NCBI RefSeq assembly: GCF_014650595.1
Contig: NZ_BMVG01000024.1
Location: forward strand, 1 to 64,000
Direction of reading: 5' to 3'
Length of the DNA stretch: 64,000 nucleotides
Origin: Streptomyces alanosinicus
GTDB lineage: Bacteria > Actinomycetota > Actinomycetes > Streptomycetales > Streptomycetaceae
Below, in pieces: positions 9,156-17,834 of the stretch; the first letter of the stretch is position 1, and each line of letters begins with the position of its first letter. Under the pieces are notes generated by a model that saw only the letters and a list, made by a program, of their open reading frames with translations, made no database searches and was not told the DNA's origin. The position numbers and the translations under genes were made by a program.

Positions 9156-9875
9156 TCAGTTGTTCCACGTCTCGTCATACGGGTCGTGCGGCACCGGGAC
9201 CGGCTGTGCCGAGGTCACGTTCAGATACGGGATGGGGCCGTTGTTGACCGGGTCGTGGGTGAGGCGTGGGGAGTAGGTGCCGGTCACGTCCAGCCAGGCG
9301 TCCGGGCGCAGCACCGGCGGCAGGCTGCCGGTCAGGGCGATCTTGACCGGCTGGGCGTCCGCGGCGCAGCAGTTGAGGGCCATGCGGACCAGGTACGGCG
9401 CCCCCGAGTGGTCCAGGGCGAGGAACCCGGTGAGGCGGACCGTGCGGCCGTGCAGGGAGCGGCCGTGGCCGTAGGCCGCGCGGGAGGCGTAGTCGATCAC
9501 GGAGAGCGGGGCCGGGTTCGCCGTGGGCAACGTGCCGTAGGCGTACGGCTTCTGCAGAGCCGTACCGGAACGCAGCGCGCTGTAGGAGCCGAGGGCGGGC
9601 GGTGCGATGAGGATGAGGGCGAGGAGGGGGAGCAGCAGGAGCCAGGAGATGCGGGGTTCGGGGTGCGCGTGGTCATGCGGGTGCCCCGCGGACCGGTTGC
9701 GCCGGCGTTCGTACCAGACCGTCGCCAGCGCGGCCGCGATCAGGACCCCGCCCGAGGCCAGCAGCAGCGGTTGCAGGCCCGCCTTGACGTACCGCAGATA
9801 CAGGTCGGTGCTGCCCGCGTGCAGCAGGGCGGCACCGAGCAGGAACATGACGGCGGCCTGCGCCTGGCGGTTCAC
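9156..9875 (-). CDS. TIGR03943/DUF1980 family membrane protein
   Basis: A 239-residue protein. Two hydrophobic segments near the N-terminus (about residues 8-24 and 32-52) are separated from a third (about 76-96) by a His-rich cytoplasmic loop with HPHDHAHP. A soluble C-terminal domain follows, with LTGFLALDHSGAPYLVRMALNCCAADA, the conserved paired-Cys segment of TIGR03943 proteins. The GTG start at 9875 overlaps the stop of the upstream permease gene (GTGA), so the two are translationally coupled. TIGR03943 and DUF318 permeases are commonly paired; a role in metal-ion or small-molecule transport is suggested for them but not proven here. The CC motif and His loop would fit metal handling (inference). 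Confidence 0.8.
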   Translation of the reverse strand: MNRQAQAAVMFLLGAALLHAGSTDLYLRYVKAGLQPLLLASGGVLIAAALATVWYERRRNRSAGHPHDHAHPEPRISWLLLLPLLALILIAPPALGSYSALRSGTALQKPYAYGTLPTANPAPLSVIDYASRAAYGHGRSLHGRTVRLTGFLALDHSGAPYLVRMALNCCAADAQPVKIALTGSLPPVLRPDAWLDVTGTYSPRLTHDPVNNGPIPYLNVTSAQPVPVPHDPYDETWNN

Positions 9876-10882
9876 AGCAGCACCGCCGAGGTCAGTGCGG
9901 CGCCCGCGACGGCCATCGCGAAGGTGGCGGGCGCGAAGCGGAGGGCGAAGCCGCGGCCGAAGGTGCCGGCCTGCATCGCGAACAGCTTGAGGTCGATCAT
10001 CGGGCCCACCACCAGGAACACCAGCTTGGCCGTCAGGGAGAACTGGGTGAGGGAGGCCGCGACGAACGCGTCCGCCTCCGAGCAGATGGACAGCAGCACG
10101 GCCAGCACGGCGAGGGCGAGCACGGAGAAGACGGGGTTCCCGGCCGCCGCGCGCAGCCAGTCCGCCGGGGTCGCGGCCTTCAGCGTGGCCGCGGCCATCG
10201 CGCCGAGCACCAGGAAGCCGCCGGCGTGCATCGTGTCGTGCCGTACCGAGTTCCAGAACGCCTCCCCCTTCGTCGCGCCCTCGTGCGCGCCGTGGGCCGG
10301 CGGGCGCAGCCAGTCGGTGCGGCCGAGGCGCTGCCACAGCCAGCCCATCGCGCACGCCACCAGCAGGCTCGCCAGGAACCGGCCCAGCACCATCTCCGGG
10401 TCGTGCGGGAAGGCGACGGCGGTGGCGGTCAGCACGATCGGGTTGATCGCGGGGGCGGAGAGCAGGAAGGCGAGGGCGGCGGCCGGGGTGACCCCTCTGC
10501 GGACGAGGGCGCCGGCCACGGGCACCGACGCGCACTCGCAGCCCGGCAGGATCGCACCCGCGACCCCGGCGACCGGTACCGCGAGGGCGGGGCGGCGGGG
10601 CAGGGCGCGGGCGAAGAAGGACGGGGGCACGAACACCGCGATCGCCGCCGAGAGCAGCACGCCGAGCACCAGGAACGGCAGCGCCTGCACGGTCACCGCG
10701 ACGAACACCGTCATCCAGCTCTGCATCAGCGGGGTGCCGAGGAGCCCACGGATCGGGGACTGGGCGAGCACCGCCAGCAGCAGAATCAGCGTCAGCACCA
10801 GCGGGGAGCTGAGCCGGCGGCTCTCCGGGCCGGGCTCGGCGCCGGCCTCCGTGCCGGGCGGGGCGTCTTCGGTGATGGCCAC
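9872..10882 (-). CDS. DUF318/YraQ-type permease
   Basis: A 336-residue protein with about eight to nine hydrophobic segments and the family motif PGCECASVPVAGALVRRG near residue 115, followed by APAINPIVL. This is the conserved core of the DUF318 (YraQ, ArsP-related) permeases. The GTG start at 10882 is preceded by GGAGG at 8 bp. It is the promoter-proximal gene of a two-gene operon with the TIGR03943 protein. ArsP members export methylarsenicals and others are linked to metals; the substrate here cannot be told from the sequence. Confidence 0.82.
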   Translation of the reverse strand: MAITEDAPPGTEAGAEPGPESRRLSSPLVLTLILLLAVLAQSPIRGLLGTPLMQSWMTVFVAVTVQALPFLVLGVLLSAAIAVFVPPSFFARALPRRPALAVPVAGVAGAILPGCECASVPVAGALVRRGVTPAAALAFLLSAPAINPIVLTATAVAFPHDPEMVLGRFLASLLVACAMGWLWQRLGRTDWLRPPAHGAHEGATKGEAFWNSVRHDTMHAGGFLVLGAMAAATLKAATPADWLRAAAGNPVFSVLALAVLAVLLSICSEADAFVAASLTQFSLTAKLVFLVVGPMIDLKLFAMQAGTFGRGFALRFAPATFAMAVAGAALTSAVLL

Positions 10883-11002
10883 GTACGGTTACCTCCGGCT
10901 GGCTGTCCTGGTGCGCTCCCTCCCCCTCGGTACGCGGGGCGGCGCACGTGTGTTCATGGAACTACTGGAACCACCTGTGTCCTTGGGGCAGTCTTTTCCC
11001 TC

Positions 11003-12898
11003 GTGGCGAGCGTTCCGAATCAAGGGGGGCCAAGTGCCCCGCACATGGTGGTGTGCGGTGACGACGGGCTCGCGCACCGGCTGGCGGCCGAGTTGCGCGG
11101 AGTCTACGGCGAACGGGTCACCCTCGTGGTACCGCCGAACGAGCGCACCGCGAGGCCTCCGGTGGTCGGACGGGCCCGGCTGGCCTCCGCCGCGCTGTTC
11201 GACCGTGTGGTGAGCGCCGCGGTCGGCCGCACAGGCACCGGGTCCGGGTCCGGCTCGATGTCGGGATCGGGGTCGGGATCGGGGTCGGGGTCGGGGTCAT
11301 CGGCTACGACGGGCACGGGCAGCGGCGGCAACGGCAACGGCGGTGACACCACACATGTGTTGGCGACCACCGAGATCACCGAGGCCGCGCTCGCCGAGGC
11401 CGGGGTGGAACGGGCCACCGCGCTCGCCCTTGTCTTCGACGACGACGAGACCAACATCCGCGCCGCGCTGACCGCCCGGCGGCTCAACCCGCGACTGCGG
11501 CTCGTCCTCCGGCTCTACAACCGCCGGTTGGGCCAGCACATCGAGGAACTCCTCGACCAGGCTGCCGCGTTGGCCGCGGGCAACGACGAGGGCGGTTCGG
11601 ACGCGTCCACCACCGTGCTGTCCGACGCCGACACCGCCGCGCCGGCGCTGGCCGCCACCGCCGTCGCGGGCACCAGCAAGGTCGTCCAGACCGAGGGGCT
11701 GCTGCTGCGGGCCGTCGAACGGCCTGCGGCCGGCAGCGGGTTGGCCACGCTCGCCCTGCTCTCCCCCACCGGCCCGGACCCCGAGGGCGGCGGAGAGCCG
11801 GAGCCACGGCTGCTGCCGGACGACGACGAGGTACGGCAGGCCGCCGGGCGGACGGCCGTCGTGCTGGAGCAGGTGTCGTCGGCGGGCGGCAGGGAGTCGG
11901 CCGTACCCGGCCGGGGCGGCGTACCACCGCTCGCCTCGCTGTTCTCGCGCCGGCTGCGCTGGTCGCTGGCGGGCATGGTGGCGTGCGTGGTCGCCCTCGC
12001 GGTGGCGCTGTGGGTGGCCACGCCGGGGATCCATCCGTTGCGGGCCTTCTACTACACCCTCCTCGACCTGTTCGCGATCGACAACCCCGCCATCGGGGCG
12101 CCGCTCGGCCGGCAGATCCTCCAACTCCTCTCCGGGCTCGTCGGGTTGCTGCTGCTTCCGGTGCTGCTCGCCGCCGTGCTGGAGGCGCTCGGCACCTTCC
12201 GCACCGCCTCCGCCCTGCGCAAACCGCCGCGCGGGCTCGGCGGGCATGTGGTGCTGCTCGGACTCGGCAAGATCGGCACCCGGGTGCTGACCCGGCTGCG
12301 CGAGCTGAACATCCCCGTCGTCTGCGTCGAGTCCGACCCGGAGGCGCGGGGCCTCGCGACCGCGCGACGGCTGCGGGTGCCGGTGGTGCTCGGCGATGTC
12401 ACCCAGGAAGGGGTCCTGGAGTCCGCCAAGATCCATCGGGCGTACGCCCTGCTCGCGGTGACCAGCGCGGACACCACGAATCTGGAGGCCGTGCTGTACG
12501 CGCGGTCCGTACGGCCCGATCTGCGGGTGGTGCTGCGGCTGTACGACGACGACTTCGCCACCGCCGTCTACCGGACGCTGCGGGCGGCGTATCCGCATGC
12601 GCTGACCCGGAGCAGGAGCGTCACTCATCTGGCCGCGCCCGCGTTCGCCGGGGCGATGCTCGGGCGGCAGGTGCTCGGCGCGATCGCGGTGGAGCGGCGG
12701 GTGCTGCTGTTCGCCGCGGTCGATGTGGCCGGGCATCCCCAGCTGGAGGGCCGGACGGTACGGGACGCGTTCCGGGCCGGGTCCTGGCGGGTGCTGGCGC
12801 TGGAGGGCCGCACGGACACGGCACCGGAACACGTGCTGGAGAAGGGGGACCGGGTGGTGGTGGCCGCCACCCGCCGAGGCCTCGCGGAACTGCGCTGA
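11003..12898 (+). CDS. Two-RCK (TrkA-N) membrane protein, ion-channel-like
   Basis: About 631 residues if read from GTG 11003 (VASVPNQGG...); ATG 11045 (MVVCGDDGLAHRLA) is an alternative, and neither has a strong ribosome binding site. Order: an N-terminal Rossmann/RCK-like domain (to about residue 260) interrupted by a Gly-Ser linker; two hydrophobic helices (about 316-335 and 366-390) with an intervening loop LLDLFAIDNPAIGAP; a second TrkA-N domain with GLGKIGTRVLTRL near residue 418; and a TrkA-C-like end. RCK domains bind nucleotides or ions and gate K+ transporters. The loop where a K+ filter (T-V-G-Y-G) would stand lacks that motif, so K+ selectivity is not supported. The monocistronic unit is divergent from the DUF318 permease gene. 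Confidence 0.75.
   Translation: MASVPNQGGPSAPHMVVCGDDGLAHRLAAELRGVYGERVTLVVPPNERTARPPVVGRARLASAALFDRVVSAAVGRTGTGSGSGSMSGSGSGSGSGSGSSATTGTGSGGNGNGGDTTHVLATTEITEAALAEAGVERATALALVFDDDETNIRAALTARRLNPRLRLVLRLYNRRLGQHIEELLDQAAALAAGNDEGGSDASTTVLSDADTAAPALAATAVAGTSKVVQTEGLLLRAVERPAAGSGLATLALLSPTGPDPEGGGEPEPRLLPDDDEVRQAAGRTAVVLEQVSSAGGRESAVPGRGGVPPLASLFSRRLRWSLAGMVACVVALAVALWVATPGIHPLRAFYYTLLDLFAIDNPAIGAPLGRQILQLLSGLVGLLLLPVLLAAVLEALGTFRTASALRKPPRGLGGHVVLLGLGKIGTRVLTRLRELNIPVVCVESDPEARGLATARRLRVPVVLGDVTQEGVLESAKIHRAYALLAVTSADTTNLEAVLYARSVRPDLRVVLRLYDDDFATAVYRTLRAAYPHALTRSRSVTHLAAPAFAGAMLGRQVLGAIAVERRVLLFAAVDVAGHPQLEGRTVRDAFRAGSWRVLALEGRTDTAPEHVLEKGDRVVVAATRRGLAELR
11239..11299 (+). repeat. Hexanucleotide array encoding a Gly-Ser linker
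   Basis: Repeated gggtcg/ggatcg hexamers inside the RCK gene encode a run of (Gly-Ser) pairs between the two halves of the first RCK domain. It looks like a length-variable microsatellite in coding sequence. Confidence 0.8.
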
Positions 12899-12936
12899 CC
12901 CTCCAGGAGACTCCGCCCCCCTCTGCCCTGGCCGCC

Positions 12937-14763
12937 CTAGCCGCCCAGGTGCCGCTCCGCGAAGTCCATTTCGAGTCTCACCTGCTTGATCCGCTCGTCC
13001 ACCACCAGGGAGCCGTGCCCGGCGTCGTAGCGGTAGACCTCGTGGGTCGCGCCTCGCGCCTCCAGGCGCTTGACGTAGTTGTCGATCTGGCGGATCGGGC
13101 AGCGCGGGTCGTTGACGCCCGCCGAGATGTAGACCGGGGCCTTGACGTCGTCGACGTAGGTCAGCGGGGACGAGGCCTCGAAGCGCTCGGGGACCTCCTC
13201 CGGGGTGCCGCCCAGCAGGGTGCGGTCCATGGCCTTCAGGGCCTCCATCTCGTCGTGGTACGCGGTGACGTAGTCCGCGACGGGAACGACCGCGATGCCC
13301 ACCGTCCACGCCTCGGGCTGGATGCCGAGGCCGAGCAGGGTGAGATAGCCGCCCCAGGAGCCGCCGGTCAGGATCACTCGGGTGGGGTCGGCGAGGCCGG
13401 AGGCGACGGCCCAGTCGCGCACCGCGGCCACGTCCTCCAGCTCGATCAGGCCGACCCGGTGCTTCAGGGCGTCGGTCCAGGCGCGGCCGTAGCCGGTGGA
13501 GCCGCGGTAGTTGACGCGGATCACCGCGTAGCCCTGGTCGACCCAGGCGGCCGGGCCCGCGGCGAAGGAGTCGCTGTCGTGCCAGGTCGGGCCGCCGTGC
13601 AGGTCGAAGACCGTCGGCAGCGGACCGCTCGCGCCCGCCGGCTTCTGGATCAGGGCGTGGATACGGCCGCCGGGGCCCTCCACCCACACGTCCTCCACCG
13701 GCACCGACGGCGGGCAGGCCATGCCCGGAGGGTCCAGGACGACGCCGCCGCGCGTCGAACGCACCGCCGACGGCTCGGCGGCCGACGACCACAGATACTC
13801 CACGCTGCCGTCGGGGCGGGCCGTGGCGCCGGAGACCGTGCCCGGCGGGGTGGGGATGCGAGTCAGCTCGCGGGTCGCGAGGTCGAGCCGGAACAGCTCG
13901 CTGCGGGCCTCGAAGCCATGGGCGACGAGCAGGGCCGAGCCGTCCGGACACCACTCGGCGCTGACGTCACCGGGCAGGTCCACGGCGAGGTCGGTCTCCT
14001 CGCCCGTGGCCACATCCCACACCAGCGGCTCCCAGCGGCCCCGGCGCTGGTGGCCGATGAGCAGCCGGGCGTCGCCGTCGACCGGCGCGAAACCCAGCAC
14101 CTCCAGGCCCAGCTCCTCGGTGCCGTCCTTGGTGTCGTCCAGCTCGGCGACCGGTGTGCCGTCCGGGCGCAGCACCCGCAGCGCCGCGTGCATGGCGTCG
14201 CCGTGCTCGGTGTGCTCGATGGCGATCAGGGAGCCGTCGTGCGAGAGGTCGCCCACGCCCGCGGACTCGCGGTGCCGGTAGATCTCGACGGGGGCCTCGC
14301 CCGCGCGGGCGAGATGGATCGTCGTGCCGTCCTCGTCCGTGGAGCGGCCGACGACCGCCGTGCGGCCGTCGCGGGCCAGGGCGAGCCCGGCGGGGTAGGA
14401 GGGGTCGAGGCCCGGGACGGCCGGCTCGTCCGCCCCGCCGCCGAAGGGCTGGCGGCGCCAGATGCCGAACTCGTCGCCGTCCTTGTCGTCGAACCACCAG
14501 ATCCAGGCGCCGTCCGGGGAGAGCACGCCGTCCGTCGTGCCGTTCGGCCGGTCCGTCGCCTGGCGCTGCGCGCCCGTCGCGCGGTCCCAGGCATACAGCT
14601 CGTACGTCCCCGTCGCGTTCGACACGAACAGGGAGCGGTCCGGCGCGTCCTCCGCCCAGTCGGGCAGCGACACCCGCGGCGCGCGGAAGCGCCTCTCCCA
14701 GTCCGGCATACCGGCCGCGTCCTGCGCGCCCGGCTCCTTGCTCTCACTCATCGCCCCAGTCAT
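12937..14763 (-). CDS. S9 family peptidase (prolyl oligopeptidase type)
   Basis: About 608 residues: an N-terminal seven-bladed-propeller region (WD-like segments such as LFVSNATGTYELYAWDRATG) and a C-terminal alpha/beta-hydrolase domain. The catalytic triad is visible: Ser in TGGSWGGYL, Asp in ISAGVNDPRCP and His in YDAGHGS. There is no signal peptide, so a cytoplasmic oligopeptidase or acylaminoacyl peptidase is expected. Start choice: ATG 14763 (MTGAMSES) or ATG 14751 (MSES); the frame further upstream overlaps the divergent promoter and is less likely. It is monocistronic and divergent from the methyltransferase gene. Confidence 0.9.
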   Translation of the reverse strand: MTGAMSESKEPGAQDAAGMPDWERRFRAPRVSLPDWAEDAPDRSLFVSNATGTYELYAWDRATGAQRQATDRPNGTTDGVLSPDGAWIWWFDDKDGDEFGIWRRQPFGGGADEPAVPGLDPSYPAGLALARDGRTAVVGRSTDEDGTTIHLARAGEAPVEIYRHRESAGVGDLSHDGSLIAIEHTEHGDAMHAALRVLRPDGTPVAELDDTKDGTEELGLEVLGFAPVDGDARLLIGHQRRGRWEPLVWDVATGEETDLAVDLPGDVSAEWCPDGSALLVAHGFEARSELFRLDLATRELTRIPTPPGTVSGATARPDGSVEYLWSSAAEPSAVRSTRGGVVLDPPGMACPPSVPVEDVWVEGPGGRIHALIQKPAGASGPLPTVFDLHGGPTWHDSDSFAAGPAAWVDQGYAVIRVNYRGSTGYGRAWTDALKHRVGLIELEDVAAVRDWAVASGLADPTRVILTGGSWGGYLTLLGLGIQPEAWTVGIAVVPVADYVTAYHDEMEALKAMDRTLLGGTPEEVPERFEASSPLTYVDDVKAPVYISAGVNDPRCPIRQIDNYVKRLEARGATHEVYRYDAGHGSLVVDERIKQVRLEMDFAERHLGG

Positions 14764-14834
14764 GCGCCCATACTGCCTGGCCGCGCCGACAATTGGGTGG
14801 CGCATGTGCGCAGCCTGTGGATAACTTCCCCCAC

Positions 14835-15692
14835 GTGAACACAGAGACGTCGCCCCCGTCCGTCCCCTCGAACTGGCGGGAGGACAATCGGGCCATGTGG
14901 GACGAACGCGTACCCGTGCATGTCGCCGGTGAGTTCTACGACCTCGACGGCTTCCGGGCCCGCCGGGATGTCCTGCGGGACTTCGAGACGGCCGAGGTCG
15001 GCGATGTCACCGGCAAGACCCTGCTGCATCTGCAGTGCCACATCGGGACCGACACCCTGTCCTGGGTCCACCGGGGCGCCGCCCGCGTCGTGGGCCTGGA
15101 CTTCTCCGCCCCGGCCGTCGAGGCGGCCCGCTCCCTCGCGGCCGACCTCGGCCACGGCCCCGAGCGCGCCGCCTTCGTGACCAGCGATGTCTACGACGCG
15201 GCCCGGGCGGTGCCCGAGACGTCGTACGACATCGTCTACACCGGGCTCGGCGCGCTGTGCTGGCTGCCCGACATCCGCCGCTGGGCCGAGACGGCCGCCT
15301 CGCTCGTCGCGCCCGGCGGCTTTCTCTACCTCGCCGAGTTCCACCCGCTCACCGAGGCCCTGGACGACGCGACCGGCTCGCGGATCGTGCGCGACTACTT
15401 CCGCCGCGAGGCCGCGGTGTGGGAGGAGCCCGGCACCTACGCCGACCCGGACGCCCCCACCGTCCACAACCGCAGCGTGGAGTGGCAGCACACCCTCGGC
15501 GACGTCGTCTCCGCGCTCGCCGCGACGGGGCTGCGCATCGAGTTCCTGCACGAACACGACGTGTCGCTCTTCCCGCGCTTCGAGAACTTCGAAGTCCAGG
15601 GCGACTACCACCGCTTCCCGGCGGACCACCCGCGCATCCCGCTGATCTACTCACTGCGGGCGAGCAGGGCCGACGAGGCCGGCCACAGCTGA
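14835..15692 (+). CDS. Class I SAM-dependent methyltransferase
   Basis: A 285-residue protein with the Rossmann methyltransferase motifs in order: motif I LLHLQCHIGTDTLSW (residues ~61-75), motif II VVGLDFS, then YDIVYTGLGALCWL and the post-motif APGGFLYLAEFHP. The start is GTG 14835, with no Shine-Dalgarno sequence. A possible -10 (TAACTT, 14822-14827) sits 8 bp upstream, which would fit a leaderless message; this is weak because no -35 stands at the right distance. The substrate is unknown. It is divergent from the S9 peptidase and followed by SURF1 45 bp later. Confidence 0.85.
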   Translation: MNTETSPPSVPSNWREDNRAMWDERVPVHVAGEFYDLDGFRARRDVLRDFETAEVGDVTGKTLLHLQCHIGTDTLSWVHRGAARVVGLDFSAPAVEAARSLAADLGHGPERAAFVTSDVYDAARAVPETSYDIVYTGLGALCWLPDIRRWAETAASLVAPGGFLYLAEFHPLTEALDDATGSRIVRDYFRREAAVWEEPGTYADPDAPTVHNRSVEWQHTLGDVVSALAATGLRIEFLHEHDVSLFPRFENFEVQGDYHRFPADHPRIPLIYSLRASRADEAGHS

Positions 15693-15737
15693 CAATCAGC
15701 CGACCCGCGGGCAGGCGCCCGCGGGGGGCGCCGTACC

Positions 15738-16535
15738 GTGGAAGGCGTGTACCGGTTTCTGCTGACACCCCGCTGGTGGGGCATCAACGTCTTCGTGCTG
15801 CTCGCCATCCCGTTCTGCATCTTCATGGGGTCGTGGCAACTGAGCCGGTTCGAGGGGCGGGTCCAGGAGCATCGGACCGCGACGAAGCAGGCGGCGTCCG
15901 ACCAGCACGAGGCGGCGCGGCCGCTGACGTCGATGCTGCCCGTCGACAAGGCCACCTCGGGCCGCCGGGTCACCGCGAGCGGGCACTACGGCAAGCAGCT
16001 GCTGGTGCCCGGCCGGCAGCTGGACGGCAGGGACGGCTTCTACGTCCTCACCCTGCTGCGCACCGGCTCCGGCACGTCGCTGCCCGTGGTGCGGGGCTGG
16101 CTGCCGGGCGCGGCGGACGCGGCGAAGGCGCCCGCGCCGCCGAGCGGTGAGGTCACCGCCACCGGTGCGCTGCAGGCGTCCGAGACGCCCGGGGACAACG
16201 GGGTCAGCGCGCAGGGCGGGCTGCCGGCCGGGCAGACGGCGGCGATCAGCTCGGCGTCACTGGTGAACCTGGTGCCGGACCGGCTGTACGACGCCTGGAT
16301 CACCCTCGACAAGGCCGACTCCGGGATGAAGGCCGTGCCCGCGACGGCACCGGACGGCACCGGTCTGGACCTGAAGGCGTTCCAGAACCTCGGCTACACC
16401 GGCGAGTGGTTCGTCTTCGCCGGGTTCGTGGTGTTCATGTGGTTCCGGCTGCTGCGCCGCGAGGCGGAGGCCGTACGGGACGCCGAGCTGGGCCTGACCC
16501 CGCAGGAGACACCGCAGCCGGTGACCAGCGGCTGA
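15738..16535 (+). CDS. SURF1 family cytochrome oxidase assembly protein
   Basis: A 265-residue protein with two transmembrane helices near the ends: INVFVLLAIPFCIFMGSWQL (about residues 15-34) and WFVFAGFVVFMWFRLL (near 226-241). The outside loop carries SURF1 features (G-x-W-Q-L at the first helix, VPGRQLDGRDGFYVLT, VVRGWLP). SURF1 proteins help insert heme a or assemble subunit I of aa3-type oxidase. GTG 15738 is preceded by GGGGGG at about 8 bp; GTG 15747, which starts VYRFLLTPRWWG, is an alternative. Convergent with the next gene. Confidence 0.9.
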   Translation: MEGVYRFLLTPRWWGINVFVLLAIPFCIFMGSWQLSRFEGRVQEHRTATKQAASDQHEAARPLTSMLPVDKATSGRRVTASGHYGKQLLVPGRQLDGRDGFYVLTLLRTGSGTSLPVVRGWLPGAADAAKAPAPPSGEVTATGALQASETPGDNGVSAQGGLPAGQTAAISSASLVNLVPDRLYDAWITLDKADSGMKAVPATAPDGTGLDLKAFQNLGYTGEWFVFAGFVVFMWFRLLRREAEAVRDAELGLTPQETPQPVTSG

Positions 16536-16538
16536 CGC

Positions 16539-17834
16539 CTACGACGCGGCCAGCACCCCGGTGTAGTAGACCGTCCCCGCGCACTCCTGCGGCACGGTCG
16601 CCGTGGCCGACGGGGAGCCGCCCTGCGCGGTGTGGGTGATCTGCACGCTGCCCTCGGCCGTGCCGTCCTCGGTGGTCAGCTGGGTGGTGGTGCCCGCCGT
16701 GCCCGCGGTGTCGGCTGTACCGCCGCTGGCGGTCGGGGTCGGATCCGGTGAGGCCCCGCCCGTGTCCGAGCCGCCGGTGGTGGTGTCGCCGCCGGTGGTG
16801 GGGCAGGTCTGGGCCGGCACGAAGGCGAACTTCTCCTCGTAGGCCGAGCCCGGCTGCAGGACCAGCCCGGAGACCTCCTGTGAGGGGTCGGGCAGGCCGG
16901 TCGCCGCGTCCCCGGCCGTATGCCGCACGGCGCTGATCTTGGCCTGGTCGGCCGCGCCCTGTGCGGTGGGGGTGAGGGTGCCGGCGCCGGCGAGGGTGCA
17001 CGCGGCGGTGGAGACATTGGCGACGTGGAACGTGCCGTAGACCACGCCCGCGGTGTCGGGGGCCTCGGCGGTGCCGGTGGCGGAGCCCAGCTGGGCCGGT
17101 CTGCACAGCGGGACGGTGCCCGAGGCGAGGGTGGCGGACGGGTTCGCGCCGCCGGTGGAACCGGTGCCGCCGGTGCCGGGCCGGTCCTTGCCACCGGGCT
17201 TGCCGGGCTGCTTGCCCGGCTTGAGGGTCGTACTGCCCGGGTCCTTCGTGGTGCCCGGTTCGGCGCCCTTGTCCTTGTCGTGCCCGCCGCCGTCCTGGGC
17301 CCGGGTGGACTGGCCGGCCATGGCGGTGTCGGGGTCGGTGCCGCCGGAGTCGGAGACATGGACGAGGGCGGGGATCGCGGTGCCGAAGAACAGGGCCGCG
17401 GCGACCATGCCGACAGCCGCCTGCCGCCTGCGGGCCCGCCGCGCCGGGACGGCCCGGCGCAGCTGGTCCAGGGTGCCGGTGCGCGGCTCGATGTCATCGA
17501 CCGCGGAGTGCAGTATCCGGCGCAGGAACTGCTCGTCGCCGTCGCCGCCGAAGCCACTGCCGCCGAAGCCGCCGGCACCGAAGCGGTCGGTGTCAGCACC
17601 GAGCCCGTCGGCGTCGGGGCCGCCCTTGTCGACGGTGGGGCCGGGCCCGTCGGGGCCCTGGCCGAGGCCCTCGGGGCCCTTCTCGTCGGGGCCGTCGTTC
17701 ACAGTTCCGTTCCCAGCGTGCGATGGCGTGTGCTCGTGCTCGTCCCGGCTCGTCGGCGCGTGCCAGGCGAAGGGCTCATGACGTTCGTGCGAGTGGCGTT
17801 CATCGGAATCGCCCCCTTCGGCTCGGGCGCTCAT
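16539..17834 (-). CDS. Membrane protein coupled to SigE-family sigma factor (putative anti-sigma-like partner)
   Basis: A 431-residue protein. The N-terminal ~110 residues are Gly/Asp/Pro/His-rich and disordered. About 112-145 (FLRRILHSAVDDIEP..., RRRQ) is a short helical cytoplasmic part, followed by a single transmembrane helix (VGMVAAALFFGTAIPALVHV, about 150-169). The long outside portion is Ser/Thr/Gly/Pro-rich and ends in a beta-rich domain with a few Cys. Its start ATG overlaps the stop of the sigma gene (ATGA), so expression is coupled. Type-II membrane partners next to ECF sigma genes usually bind and restrain the sigma factor; no zinc-anti-sigma motif (HxxxCxxC) is present, so anti-sigma function is inferred from context only. 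Confidence 0.7.
   Translation of the reverse strand: MSARAEGGDSDERHSHERHEPFAWHAPTSRDEHEHTPSHAGNGTVNDGPDEKGPEGLGQGPDGPGPTVDKGGPDADGLGADTDRFGAGGFGGSGFGGDGDEQFLRRILHSAVDDIEPRTGTLDQLRRAVPARRARRRQAAVGMVAAALFFGTAIPALVHVSDSGGTDPDTAMAGQSTRAQDGGGHDKDKGAEPGTTKDPGSTTLKPGKQPGKPGGKDRPGTGGTGSTGGANPSATLASGTVPLCRPAQLGSATGTAEAPDTAGVVYGTFHVANVSTAACTLAGAGTLTPTAQGAADQAKISAVRHTAGDAATGLPDPSQEVSGLVLQPGSAYEEKFAFVPAQTCPTTGGDTTTGGSDTGGASPDPTPTASGGTADTAGTAGTTTQLTTEDGTAEGSVQITHTAQGGSPSATATVPQECAGTVYYTGVLAAS

Noticed and set aside
10883..11002. Zur or other metal-regulator box before the DUF318/TIGR03943 operon
   Set aside because: I could not find an AT-rich dyad of the Streptomyces Zur type; only a good ribosome binding site is visible.
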